The position numbers and the translations under genes are program-made. The notes beneath the pieces were generated by a model that had not been told where the DNA came from, ran no database searches, and was given only the letters and a program-made list of their open reading frames with translations. From Desulfosarcina widdelii (GTDB lineage Bacteria > Desulfobacterota > Desulfobacteria > Desulfobacterales > Desulfosarcinaceae), in the NCBI RefSeq assembly GCF_009688965.1, contig NZ_AP021875.1:3596001-3660000 (forward strand): 64,000 nt of DNA. Direction: 5' to 3'. Positions 28,409 to 37,031 of this stretch are shown here, piece after piece (position 1 is the stretch's first letter; the number at the start of each line of letters is the position of its first letter).

Positions 28409-29761
28409 CTATTTCAGTTTTTGCAGTGCCTGCTCGGCCGCAATCGTAATCGGTTCCGCACTGGGCTCCGATGAAATATCCGGATTGCAGGCGGAAGTAA
28501 ACGTGGTCAGGTCGCCGATGGTCTTTTTGCCGAGAATGAAGGCGCTGACCGCATCGATCTCCCTGGCGGGGCCGATTGTATGGCTTACGATCTGGCCGCC
28601 GATCAGCACCTGGCTTTCGCGTTCGAACACCAGTTTGATTTTCCAGGGCTGCATTCCCGGGATCATGCCGTGTTTGCTGCGGGAATCGACAACGGCGCTG
28701 ACGGTCTCGATACCATGGCGCCGGGCATCGGTTTCGGTGAGACCGGTGGCGGTGACCACCAGGTCGAAAACCTGGCACCCGCCGGCATTGAGCACGCCGG
28801 GGAACTTGATGTCGTAACCGGCCAGCCGCTTGGCCGCCAGGCGCCCCTGCATCACCGCCGGTCCCCTCAGCCGCCCGCCTTCGGGCTTGCCGGTGACAAA
28901 ATTGATCTTCTCCACGCAGTCTCCGCCGGCCAAGATGTCGGGATCGGAGGTCTCCTGAAAAGCGTTGACCTTGATGCCGAAATCGCCCATTTCAAGGCCG
29001 ATGGACTCGGCCAGCTCGGTATTCGGCCGCACTCCCACATTGACAAACACCATATCCGCCTCGAGCGTTTCGCCGGAATCAAGCTGCACACCGGTGACCG
29101 TGCCGTTGCTGCCGACGATCCGGCTGACCTTTTTGCCGGTCAACAGGGTCAGCCCCTTTTCCTTGAGGTAGTCGGCCACCGGTGCGGCCATATCCGCATC
29201 CAGCATCAGCGGCAGGGGGCGGTCCATCAACTCTACGATGGTCACCGGCTTGCCGCCATGGGCCAGCGATGCGAAAAGCGAGGCAACTTCCAGGCTGATG
29301 AACCCCGCTCCGATGAAAACCAGATGACGGGGATTTTTCTCGGCCATGTAGGTCCGGATTTTCTCCGCGTCTTCAAGGCCGCGCAGGGCCAGGACCCCTT
29401 TCAGGTCGATCCCTTCGATGGGAGGGATCATGGATTTGGCGCCCATCCCTAAAAAGAGCTTGTCGTAGTCAAGCTCACGGCCATCGGACAGGTGGACCTT
29501 TTTTTGGGCGGCATCGACGCGGGTGACCGCTTCGACGATGATATGAATACCCGGACCTTCAAGCATCTTGTCGGGTACCACGATGGATTCGGGCGCGGCC
29601 AGACCGGCCACGACATGGGGCAGGGCTCAACGGACGATAAAACAGGGTTCTTTGCGAATGACGGTTACGTCCACATCCGGCATCAACTTCTTGGCCATCA
29701 TGGCCGCCGGCCCCCCGGCCCCGCTGCAACCTACAATGACGAGCTTTTCACCTTTTTTCAT
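28409..29761 (-). CDS. Selenocysteine-containing FAD-dependent disulfide reductase (CoA-disulfide reductase/NADH oxidase-like)
   Basis: 450 residues if the in-frame TGA at 29627-29629 is read as selenocysteine (residue 45). The protein starts MKKGEKLVIVGCSGAGGPAAM (FAD Rossmann motif) and continues KEPCFIVR-U-ALPHVVAGLAAPES. In CoA-disulfide reductases and NADH oxidases this position, about residue 42-45, is the redox-active cysteine, so Sec replaces it. A hairpin with a GGUCU apical loop follows the UGA, as in bacterial SECIS elements. Further motifs: GAGFISLEVASLFA (NAD binding), VFVNVGVRPNTELAESIG, ILAGGDCVEKINFVTG (FAD). Without recoding, only a 44-residue N-terminal peptide or a truncated protein from 29611 would be made. 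Own terminator downstream. Confidence 0.85.
29594..29629 (-). promoter_or_regulatory. UGA codon and putative bacterial SECIS hairpin
   Basis: UGA at 29629-29627. After 14 intervening bases, a 7-base-pair stem CGUGGCC/GGCCGCG (one U-G pair) encloses the loop GGUCU (29605-29601), 21 bases after the UGA. The loop sequence is that of the E. coli fdhF SECIS, and the spacing is in the normal range. Confidence 0.75.
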
Positions 29762-29865
29762 GACGACTCCATAAATTGGGGTTAATAGAACATGAAAAAC
29801 GGGATCCAGAACCTACCGGTCAATCAAACCGATCTTTCTAGAAATTGCAAGCATATCCTCAAAAA

Positions 29866-30900
29866 TCATACGTTGAAGCGAAAGTTGATGATGTCCCCAT
29901 CCTGCACCGTGTAGGTTTTGCCCTCCAGACGCACGGTCCCCTTCTTGCGGGCCTCGGCATAGGTCCCGGCATCCATGAGGTCATCGTAGGCCAGCACTTC
30001 GGCCCGGATAAAGCCTTTCTTGATGTCCGAGTGAATCACCTCGGCGGCATCGACGGCGGCCGTTTCACGGGGGATGGTCCAGGCCCGCACCTCGTCCTCG
30101 CCCACCGTGAAAAACGAGATCAGCCCCATCAGTTCGTAGGAGTGCTGGATCACCCGGTCGGTGGCCGAGGCGCTGATGTTGAACTCGGCCAGAAATTCGT
30201 CGGCCTCTTCATCGGACATCTGGGCCAGTTCCTGCTCAAGCTTGGCCCGGATCACCAGGCAGGTCTCTTCTTCGGGCAGCCGTTCGGCGTCGGGCAGCGC
30301 ATCGTCCTCATCGTCGTTGTTGAGCAGGATCAGCATGGGCTTGGCGGACAGAAACGCGAAGCCGCGCAGCACTTTAGCCGCGACAATATCGGCAAACCGA
30401 CGCAGCGGAATCTCCTGGTCCAGGGCCTTCTTGCAGCGATCGAGCAGGTCCATCTCCTCGGGATCGGGCTTCTTGCCCCGGCGTGCGTCCAATGCCAGAC
30501 GCTCCAGCCGTTTTTCAACCACCACCAGGTCGGAAATGATCAACTCCTGGTCGATCGCCGTCACATCCGCTTTTGGATCTGGATCGTCAAGCCCGTAGCC
30601 GCTGAAATTGCGCACCGTGTGAATCAGGGCGTCGCAGTCGCGCACCTGGGTCCAGATGCTCTGGTCTTTTTGGGCACCGGCGCCGTGATCCCCCTTGCCG
30701 GGGAGAAAATACTCCACCCGTGCAAAGATGGTCTTGCGCGGGTTGTACATCTCGCTCAGGACGTCGACCCGCCGGTCCGGCACGGTGATCGTGCCGATGC
30801 GGCTCTCCTGGCGGTTGCCGTCAGCGGCGACGCTGCGGGTCAATGCTTCGAACACGGTGGCCTTGCCTGACTGGGGCAGACCGATAATGCCGAGTCTCAT
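29866..30900 (-). CDS. YchF/OLA1-like GTPase/ATPase
   Basis: 344 residues. The N-terminal P-loop reads GIIGLPQSGKATVFEALT (canonical YchF: GLPNVGKST), followed by a switch region with TVPDRRVDVL and the PKADVTAIDQELIISDLVVVEKRLERL coiled-coil insertion. The base-recognition region is MLILLNNDDED. The C-terminal TGS domain reads AYDDLMDAGTYAEARKKGTVRLEGKTYTVQDGDIINFRFNV. Family members hydrolyse ATP or GTP and associate with ribosomes or stress pathways. The deviating P-loop makes this a divergent paralogue rather than housekeeping ychF. Confidence 0.83.
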   Translation of the reverse strand: MRLGIIGLPQSGKATVFEALTRSVAADGNRQESRIGTITVPDRRVDVLSEMYNPRKTIFARVEYFLPGKGDHGAGAQKDQSIWTQVRDCDALIHTVRNFSGYGLDDPDPKADVTAIDQELIISDLVVVEKRLERLALDARRGKKPDPEEMDLLDRCKKALDQEIPLRRFADIVAAKVLRGFAFLSAKPMLILLNNDDEDDALPDAERLPEEETCLVIRAKLEQELAQMSDEEADEFLAEFNISASATDRVIQHSYELMGLISFFTVGEDEVRAWTIPRETAAVDAAEVIHSDIKKGFIRAEVLAYDDLMDAGTYAEARKKGTVRLEGKTYTVQDGDIINFRFNV

Positions 30901-31030
30901 CGTCTTTTCACTCCTTGTCCTCCCTTGCGGTCGGAGGATATTTTATGGTTGGAAAGGACATGTATGGTAATTTTTTACGGATACGTCAACACTTTGTCCG
31001 GAGCCATCAGTCGTTCAGCTCAATTTTCTC

Positions 31031-31059
31031 TTGACCCCTGCACCAAAACGTCCTAACGA
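31031..31059 (+). promoter_or_regulatory. Promoter of the cobalamin operon
   Basis: TTGACC (31031-31036), 17-base spacer, TAACGA (31054-31059), just upstream of the riboswitch. Confidence 0.5.
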
Positions 31060-31069
31060 TTGAACCGTT

Positions 31070-31230
31070 TATTAGGTGCTCTGTAGAGCTTGAAAGGGAA
31101 CTCCGTGAGAATCGGAGACAGGCCCGCTGCTGTAATCGGGGACGAAATTCGCCTTATACCACTGTTTTCAAGCGGAAATGGGAAGGTGCGAAGAGTAGGA
31201 TGATCCGAGAGTCAGAAGACCTGCCTGATG
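31070..31230 (+). ncRNA. Cobalamin riboswitch
   Basis: Contains the conserved blocks of the B12 aptamer in order: AGGTGCTCTGTAGAGCTTGAA..GGGAA, the core CCGTGAGAATCGG..ACAGGCCCGCTGCTGTAATCGGGGACG (with the B12-box-like segment), CCACTGTT, GGGAAGGTGCGAAGAGTAGGATGATCC and GAGTCAGAAGACCTGCC. It precedes cbiK and the corrinoid/cobalt transport and synthesis genes, and is followed by a terminator hairpin, consistent with repression by adenosylcobalamin through transcription termination. Confidence 0.93.
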
Positions 31231-31291
31231 AATAGAGCGACAACGTCGTTGACGGAAGTGTGCTCGGCCCATGTCTGCGGATAAAACAGGG

Positions 31292-31332
31292 ATATCCCGG
31301 ATTGATCTCAGATCGATCCGGGATATTTTTTT
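31292..31332 (+). terminator. Intrinsic terminator of the riboswitch expression platform
   Basis: 16-base stem ATATCCCGGATTGATC/GATCGATCCGGGATAT (one T-G pair), 3-base loop, then a run of seven T. Located about 60 bases after the aptamer and 120 bases before cbiK. Confidence 0.85.
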
Positions 31333-31452
31333 CTGTGGGTTCTGCGGGTACGACTGCTTCTACCGGTATTGCCGAAACTCTCTTCGTTTTTTCCCTTGAT
31401 GGCTCCGGAAGCATTTCACAAACCATGTGTTTTACAAGAAAGGGAGAAAACA

Positions 31453-32334
31453 ATGAAAACCAGGTTGATGTCCGTTGTCGTCGTCGTTACGCTGATTCTG
31501 TTCACCGCAGTTGCCGGTTTTGCTTCCGGCGGTCACGGCCACAAGGCCCCCAAGAAAGTGGGTATCCTGCTGGTGGCCTTCGGATCGAGCGAGGCATCGG
31601 CGCAAGTCTCCTTCGACAAGCTCGATGCAAAGGTCAAGCAGAAGTATCCCGAGATTCCCGTTCGATGGGCGTTTACGTCCCATATCATCCGGGAAAAACT
31701 CGCCGGCCAGGGCAAACATTTCGACTCTCCGGAAGTCGCTCTGGCAAGGATGCTGGATGAAAAGTTCACCCATGTCGCGGTGCAGTCGCTGCACACCATC
31801 GGCGGAGCCGAGTACCACGACCTGCGCAAAACCGTCGGCGGATTCAAGGCGATGGGTGGATTCCAGAAAATCATTTTAGGGTACCCTTTGATGTCCACGC
31901 AGGAAGACATGGAGAAAATCGTCGATGCATTGATCGACATCATCCCCGAAAAACGCAAAAAAGACGAGGCCGTCGTTTTGATGGGACATGGCACGCATCA
32001 TCCCTCCAATGCGTTTTACGCGGCCCTGATGTTTCAACTGCAGCTTAAAGACCCCAATATCATCGTGGGAACCGTCGAAGGGTATCCGGGGATCGATCTG
32101 GTGCAGGACCTGATCCTCGCAAAGAAAATCAAGAGGGTTTGGTTGATGCCGTTCATGTCCGTGGCCGGCGACCATGCCAAAAACGACATGGCAGGAGACG
32201 AAGCGGATTCCTGGAAATCGATTCTGACCCAGGCGGGAATCCAATGTATACCGGTTCTCAAGGGAACGGCCGAATACGACAGCTTTGCCGATATCTGGGT
32301 CAGCCACATCGAAGGACCGCTCAGCCATTTTTAG
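31453..32334 (+). CDS. cbiK: Exported anaerobic cobaltochelatase CbiK
   Basis: 293 residues from ATG 31453 (AGGGAG before it). Residues 1-24 form a Sec signal peptide (MKTRLMSVVVVVTLILFTAVAGFAS), followed by GGHGHK, so this is the periplasmic CbiKP type known from Desulfovibrio. The chelatase fold shows KVGILLVAFGSSEASAQ, the first metal-binding histidine in QSLHTIGGAEYHDL and the second in VVLMGHGTHHPSNAFY, with VWLMPFMSVAGDHAKNDMAG near the C-terminus. It inserts Co2+ (or Fe2+) into sirohydrochlorin. First gene after the riboswitch. Confidence 0.93.
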   Translation: MKTRLMSVVVVVTLILFTAVAGFASGGHGHKAPKKVGILLVAFGSSEASAQVSFDKLDAKVKQKYPEIPVRWAFTSHIIREKLAGQGKHFDSPEVALARMLDEKFTHVAVQSLHTIGGAEYHDLRKTVGGFKAMGGFQKIILGYPLMSTQEDMEKIVDALIDIIPEKRKKDEAVVLMGHGTHHPSNAFYAALMFQLQLKDPNIIVGTVEGYPGIDLVQDLILAKKIKRVWLMPFMSVAGDHAKNDMAGDEADSWKSILTQAGIQCIPVLKGTAEYDSFADIWVSHIEGPLSHF

Positions 32335-32380
32335 TCCGATGCTGATCCGGCGGTTCGACCGGGATTGAAATGGTCCGCCC

Positions 32381-33448
32381 ATGACCGAGAAAAGAGAAAC
32401 CACAACTACCGTTCGACGGGGCCGGCGTCTGCCTTTGGCGGGGGTGGTCCTTTTCATGACGGTTCTGCTTGTTGCGGTCATCGTCATTTCAACCGGCTCG
32501 GGCTTCGTTCGCATTCCGCTTCCGGATGTCGCCCGGATTATCGCCGCGCAATTGACGGGGCTGGAGGGTCTGGCTGCCCGGCTGGACCCTCTGGCGCCGG
32601 TGGTGGTCATGGATGTTCGCCTGCCGCGCATCCTCACCGCCGCCCTGGTGGGCAGCGGGTTGGCCATCTCCGGCGCAGTGTTTCAGGGCATTTTGCTCAA
32701 TCCACTGGCCGATCCATACACCCTCGGGGTTTCTGCCGGGGCTGCCTTCGGCGCCTCTGTCGCCCTGTTGATCGACTTTACCCTGCTGGGCCCCTGGTCG
32801 GTGCCGGCTTTTGCGTTTTGCGGCGCCCTGGCCACGCTCATGGCGGTCATCTATCTGACCGCCAGCAGTGGGGATTTTTCTTCCGGCGCCCTGATTCTTT
32901 CCGGAATCATCGTTGCGGCCATTTTGTCCGCGGGCGTCAGCTTCATCAAATACCTGGCCGATGAACAGGTCGGCATCATCATCTTCTGGCTCATGGGAAG
33001 CTTTGCATCCAAAACCTGGGCCGAGGTGGGATTGACGGCAACGGCGGTGATTCCGGGGTTGATCGTTTTTCTCTTCTTCAGTCGGGACCTCAACCTGCTG
33101 GCACTGGGCAGCAGAACAGCCGGATCGCTGGGGGTGGCCACGCGAAAAATCTCCCTGATCCTGTTGGTTGCAGCCTCTTTGATATCGGCGGTGTGTGTGG
33201 CCGTCTCCGGAATCATCGGATTCGTCGGCCTGCTGGTGCCGCACATGGTCCGGTTTGTCACCGGGCCGGACAACCGGCGCCTGCTACCGGTGTCGGCCCT
33301 GGTGGGTGCCATTCTCCTGCTGGCGGCGGATACGGTGACCCGGGCGGTTCTGCCCCAGGAAGTGCCCATCGGCGTCATCACCGCGCTCATCGGTGGTCCG
33401 GTGTTCTGTTATATCTATCGCAAACGGCAGACACGGGAGGTCCGATAG
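32381..33448 (+). CDS. ABC transporter permease, FecCD/BtuC type
   Basis: 355 residues with about 10 membrane segments. The FecCD signature is clear: RLPRILTAALVGSGLAISGAVFQGILLNPLADPYTLGVSAGAAFGAS, and GIIGFVGLLVPHMVRFVTGPDNRRLLPVSALVGAILLLAADTVTR. It belongs to a three-gene importer (permease, ATPase, binding protein) inside a B12-riboswitch-controlled operon, so it should import a corrinoid or cobalt chelate; iron-siderophore carriers look alike, and the distinction rests on context. ATPase gene starts 2 bases later. Confidence 0.9.
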   Translation: MTEKRETTTTVRRGRRLPLAGVVLFMTVLLVAVIVISTGSGFVRIPLPDVARIIAAQLTGLEGLAARLDPLAPVVVMDVRLPRILTAALVGSGLAISGAVFQGILLNPLADPYTLGVSAGAAFGASVALLIDFTLLGPWSVPAFAFCGALATLMAVIYLTASSGDFSSGALILSGIIVAAILSAGVSFIKYLADEQVGIIIFWLMGSFASKTWAEVGLTATAVIPGLIVFLFFSRDLNLLALGSRTAGSLGVATRKISLILLVAASLISAVCVAVSGIIGFVGLLVPHMVRFVTGPDNRRLLPVSALVGAILLLAADTVTRAVLPQEVPIGVITALIGGPVFCYIYRKRQTREVR

Positions 33449-33450
33449 GC

Positions 33451-34236
33451 ATGGCGCTATACGACCTGGACCGCATCGAATTCGCCTATGGGCCCAAAAC
33501 CGTCATCGCCGATCTGTCGTTGACCATCGAAGGTGGCCATTTCTATGGCATCATCGGTCCCAACGGCAGCGGGAAATCCACGCTGATTGACCTTCTCGCC
33601 GGCCATCTGAAGGCCGACGCCGGCAGCATCCGATTCGATGGACGCCCCCTTGCCGCATACTCGCGCAAAGATCTGGCCCGCAGGATCGCACTGGTTCCGC
33701 AGGACTTTCGCATCAATTTTCCCTACACCTGCCGGGAAATCGTCATGATGGGACGCTATCCGCATATCCCGCGGTTTACCCGTCCCGGCGCTGACGATCT
33801 GGCCACCGTCGACAGCATTTTCAAGGAGGCCGACCTGCTGGGCTTCGAAAATCGTCCGATCAACCAGTTGAGCGGCGGCGAACGCCAGCGGGTCATCTTC
33901 GCCCGCAGCCTGGCGCAAACCACGGATGTACTGCTTCTGGACGAAGCCACCTCCAACCTGGACATGCGGCATACGGTGCAGCTGCTGAATCTGGCATCCC
34001 GGCGGGTAAGCGATCGCACCACGGTCATTGCCGTGCTCCAGGACGTCAACCTGGCCGCCATGTACTGCGATCGGCTGGTTTGCATGCGAAAAGGAGAAAT
34101 CTTTGCCAGCGGTCCGCTGGAATCCGTGTTAAATCCGGAAACACTGAAGACCGTTTTCAAAGTCGATACCCAGGTCTTTCCCAGTGCGTTTACCGGATCC
34201 TTGCAGGTGTCTTTCAGCAAGGAGGTTCAATCATGA
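33451..34236 (+). CDS. ABC transporter ATP-binding protein (BtuD/FepC type)
   Basis: 261 residues from ATG 33451 (GGGAGG upstream). Walker A IIGPNGSGKSTLID (about residues 33-46), Q-loop VPQDFRIN, signature LSGGERQRVIFARSLAQ, Walker B VLLLDEATSNLD, H-region VIAVLQDVNLAAMYCDR. The H-loop has Gln where His is usual (VLQDVN instead of VxHDxN), seen in some family members. Works with the preceding permease and the following binding protein; its stop overlaps the next start as ATGA. Confidence 0.92.
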   Translation: MALYDLDRIEFAYGPKTVIADLSLTIEGGHFYGIIGPNGSGKSTLIDLLAGHLKADAGSIRFDGRPLAAYSRKDLARRIALVPQDFRINFPYTCREIVMMGRYPHIPRFTRPGADDLATVDSIFKEADLLGFENRPINQLSGGERQRVIFARSLAQTTDVLLLDEATSNLDMRHTVQLLNLASRRVSDRTTVIAVLQDVNLAAMYCDRLVCMRKGEIFASGPLESVLNPETLKTVFKVDTQVFPSAFTGSLQVSFSKEVQS

Positions 34237-35246
34237 ACGGCCGGCGGTTTCTATTTTTCCTTGTCCTGTCATTGGTGATCCTTTTGCCGACGGCTGGATT
34301 GGGCGTCACCGAACTGGTCCTTGACGGCTATACGATCACAGACGCCAACGGGCGCCGCATCACGGTCACAAAACCGTTCGAGCGCATCATCTCTCTCTAC
34401 GGAGCCCACACCGAGAACCTATTCGAACTGGGTGCGGGCGGCCAGGTTGTCGGCGTGCCCCGCCATGCGGACTGGCCGGCGGCCGCCAGGAGCAAACCGG
34501 TCCACTCCTACCATGACGACGTCGAACGTTTTTTAGCGGCCCGCCCCGACTTGGTGCTCATCCGCCCCATGATCGACCGGGGCTACAGCCGGCTTGTCAG
34601 GCGACTGGAAGCCAATGGCATCGTGGTGGCCTCCCTGCAGCCCTCCTCTATTGAGCAGATGTTTGTCTACTGGCGGATTTTAGGGGTTCTGGCCGGCCGG
34701 AAGCCGGCGGCGGAGGAAATGGTAAGCCGGTTCAAAAAATCCGTCCGGCGCATTCGGATACAAACGGACCGGATCACGAACAAAAAGCGGGTCTACTTCG
34801 AAGCCATTCACGACCGCATGCGCACCTTTTCGCCTTCGGCCATGCCGATATTCGTTCTGGAAACAGCCGGTGGAATCAACGTGGCCGGCGATGCCGTGCC
34901 CCGAAGAGGCACCAATATCGCCGATTACGGCAAGGAGCGGATCCTTTCCCGCGGCAGGGAGATCGATGTCTATTTGGCCCAGTTCGGCCCCATGAACCGC
35001 CCCACCGTGGAATCGATCAAAGCCGAGCCGGGCTACGATCTGATTCGGGCGGTGCAACGAAATTCAATTTTTGTTATCGACGAAAAACTGGTATCAAGAC
35101 CCACCATGCGATTGCTGGCCGGCATCTGCCGGATCGGCAAGATGCTCTACCCCGATTATTTCATCGCGGGGGAGCTTGAGGCAGCCTGCTTGCCGCTGCC
35201 GGACGGTAGGGTCGGCAACGCTTTCATGAAAGAAGAACGACCATGA
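34233..35246 (+). CDS. Periplasmic binding protein of the corrinoid/metal ABC importer (BtuF-like)
   Basis: 337 residues from ATG 34233 (AAGGAGG upstream, ATGA overlap with the ATPase gene). Signal peptide at residues 1-23 (RRFLFFLVLSLVILLPTAGLG). Two lobes with ITVTKPFERIISLYGAHTENLFELGAGGQVVGVPRHADWP and VLIRPMIDRGYSRLVRRLEANGIVVASLQP...SIEQMFVYWRILGVLAGR, typical of the TroA/BtuF helical-backbone class. Ends in a five-to-eight-residue acidic/basic tail overlapping the cbiL start by ATGA. Confidence 0.88.
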   Translation: MNGRRFLFFLVLSLVILLPTAGLGVTELVLDGYTITDANGRRITVTKPFERIISLYGAHTENLFELGAGGQVVGVPRHADWPAAARSKPVHSYHDDVERFLAARPDLVLIRPMIDRGYSRLVRRLEANGIVVASLQPSSIEQMFVYWRILGVLAGRKPAAEEMVSRFKKSVRRIRIQTDRITNKKRVYFEAIHDRMRTFSPSAMPIFVLETAGGINVAGDAVPRRGTNIADYGKERILSRGREIDVYLAQFGPMNRPTVESIKAEPGYDLIRAVQRNSIFVIDEKLVSRPTMRLLAGICRIGKMLYPDYFIAGELEAACLPLPDGRVGNAFMKEERP

Positions 35247-35974
35247 CGACAACAGGAACACTTTTCGGCATCGGGGTCGGTCCCGGTGATCCCGAACTGA
35301 TCCCACTCAAAGCCATCCGTGTTCTGGAGAAGATGGAGGTGGTCTTTACCGCATCCTCGACCAAGAACGACTATTCCCTGGCCGTCGATATCGCACGGGC
35401 CTATATTCCGGAAAACGCGGCCATCGTGGATCTCCGGTTCCCCATGAGCAAAGACAGGTCAGTCATGGAAAAGGCCTGGGAAGAGAACGCGGGCCGTGTC
35501 GCCGCCGTGCTGGAAGCAGGCCGGAGTGCGGCATTTTTGACTGTCGGCGACCCGCTGACCTATTCCACCTATGGCTATGTCCTGCGGCATTTAAGGATCG
35601 GCTGGCCCCATCTGGCCGTTACCACCATTCCGGGTATCACGGCCTACCAGGCCGCTGCGGCCGCCACCAACCAGTCCCTGGTGGAAGGGGAAGAAGCCCT
35701 TCTGATCCTTTCCGGGGTGAACGGCGGCGAGCGATTTCAATCCCTTGCCCAGAAACCGGACAACGTCGTTTTCATGAAAGCCTATCGCAACGTAGACGGC
35801 ATCTGCCGCGCCCTGGAGGAAGCCGACCGGCTGGACACCAGTGTGGCCGTGGCCAACTGTTCCCGGAAAGACGAAACGATTTATCGGGATTTGAAGACAT
35901 TGCGTGAAGAACGCCCCAACTACTGGACCCTGATCATTTCCAGGCAAAAGCGGCATGCGTCGACGGAAGGATAA
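35243..35974 (+). CDS. cbiL: Cobalt-factor II C20-methyltransferase CbiL
   Basis: 243 residues of the uroporphyrinogen/corrin methyltransferase fold. GIGVGPGDPELIPLKAIRVLEKMEVVF is the N-terminal glycine-rich motif, and FLTVGDPLTYSTYGYVLRHL (about residues 92-112) matches the precorrin-2/cobalt-factor II C20 enzymes specifically. It transfers a methyl from S-adenosylmethionine to C20 after cobalt insertion by CbiK. Both ends overlap neighbours (4 bases upstream, 20 bases downstream). Confidence 0.93.
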   Translation: MTTTGTLFGIGVGPGDPELIPLKAIRVLEKMEVVFTASSTKNDYSLAVDIARAYIPENAAIVDLRFPMSKDRSVMEKAWEENAGRVAAVLEAGRSAAFLTVGDPLTYSTYGYVLRHLRIGWPHLAVTTIPGITAYQAAAAATNQSLVEGEEALLILSGVNGGERFQSLAQKPDNVVFMKAYRNVDGICRALEEADRLDTSVAVANCSRKDETIYRDLKTLREERPNYWTLIISRQKRHASTEG

Positions 35975-37004
35975 TTCATCCCTTCGTCGGCTGGGCATTG
36001 CGCTGGTTCTCTCCATGGCCATGCTGCTGGCCGGCACGCTGTTTTTCGAGTCGGTCCAATGGGACACGGTCTTCCGGCGCATGCTGTTCCCCCTGGTCCG
36101 CCTGCTGGCGTTCATCACCCTGGGCCTGGCCGTCGGCCAGATGATCGAAGCGACCGGATGGACCGGCAAAATCGGCAAGCTCGGCGCGCCACTGTTTCGA
36201 TTCGCCCGGCTGGGACCGCAATGCAGTGCCGCTTTCAGCACCGCATTCTTCTCGGGGACGGCGGCTAATGCCATGCTCTACGAATTCTGGCAGGATGGGA
36301 AGATCAGCCGCCAGCAGTTGATTCTGACCAACCTGGCGAACCAGTTGCCGGCTTTTTTTCTGCATTTGCCGACCACGGTGTTCATCGTTCTGCCGCTCAC
36401 CGGCTGGGCCGGTGGGCTCTATTTTATCCTGACGTTCCTGGCGGCCCTGATCCGGTTGGCAGCGGTTTTGTTGTGGGGCCGATTTCGGCAGATCTTCGAT
36501 AGCCAGGCCTGGAGCCAGGAGAACTCTGCCCCGCTGTCCAAGGATAAACGCCGGGGAATCTTGAAGGCCATCGGCGAAAAACTGCCGGGACGTCTGACCA
36601 CGGTAGCCACGTATGTCGTGCCCATTTACATTGCAGTGTTCCTGCTCAACAGCGCCGGGGTGTTCGACTGGACACGCCAGTGGCTGGCCCATTGGGTTTC
36701 CGACCGTTTCGTCCCCGTGGAGGCCCTTTCGCTGGTGGTGCTGAGTTTTGCGGCCGAGTTCACCTCCGGTTTCGCCGCGGCCGGCGCCATGCTGCAAGAA
36801 GGCGTCATCACGTCCAAACAGGCGGTCATGGCACTGCTGGTCGGCAACGTGGTGGCCTTTCCCATTCGAGCCCTGCGTCACCAGTTGCCGCGTCTCATGG
36901 GGATTTTCGCTCCCAGGCTGGGGTTGCAGATTTTGCTGCTGGGCCAGGGTTTCAGAATTGTCAGTCTGATCCTGGTCGGTGGAGCGTATTATTTTTTGTT
37001 CTGA
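35955..37004 (+). CDS. Nucleoside-recognition (Gate) domain membrane protein
   Basis: 349 residues with about 8 membrane segments. LVRLLAFITLGLAVGQMIEATGWTGKIGKLGAPLFRFARLGPQCSAAFSTAFFSGTAANAMLYEFWQDGKISRQQLILTNLANQLPAFF fits the Gate/nucleoside-recognition family (as in SpmA/FeoB halves). It overlaps cbiL by 20 bases and precedes cbiA by 27 bases, so it is an integral part of the cobalamin operon. A role in moving cobalt or a corrinoid is plausible from position, but the family is not functionally tied to it in the sequence. Confidence 0.8.
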   Translation: MRRRKDNSSLRRLGIALVLSMAMLLAGTLFFESVQWDTVFRRMLFPLVRLLAFITLGLAVGQMIEATGWTGKIGKLGAPLFRFARLGPQCSAAFSTAFFSGTAANAMLYEFWQDGKISRQQLILTNLANQLPAFFLHLPTTVFIVLPLTGWAGGLYFILTFLAALIRLAAVLLWGRFRQIFDSQAWSQENSAPLSKDKRRGILKAIGEKLPGRLTTVATYVVPIYIAVFLLNSAGVFDWTRQWLAHWVSDRFVPVEALSLVVLSFAAEFTSGFAAAGAMLQEGVITSKQAVMALLVGNVVAFPIRALRHQLPRLMGIFAPRLGLQILLLGQGFRIVSLILVGGAYYFLF

Positions 37005-37031
37005 ACGTTCATCCAAAGACGGGAGGCCGTC

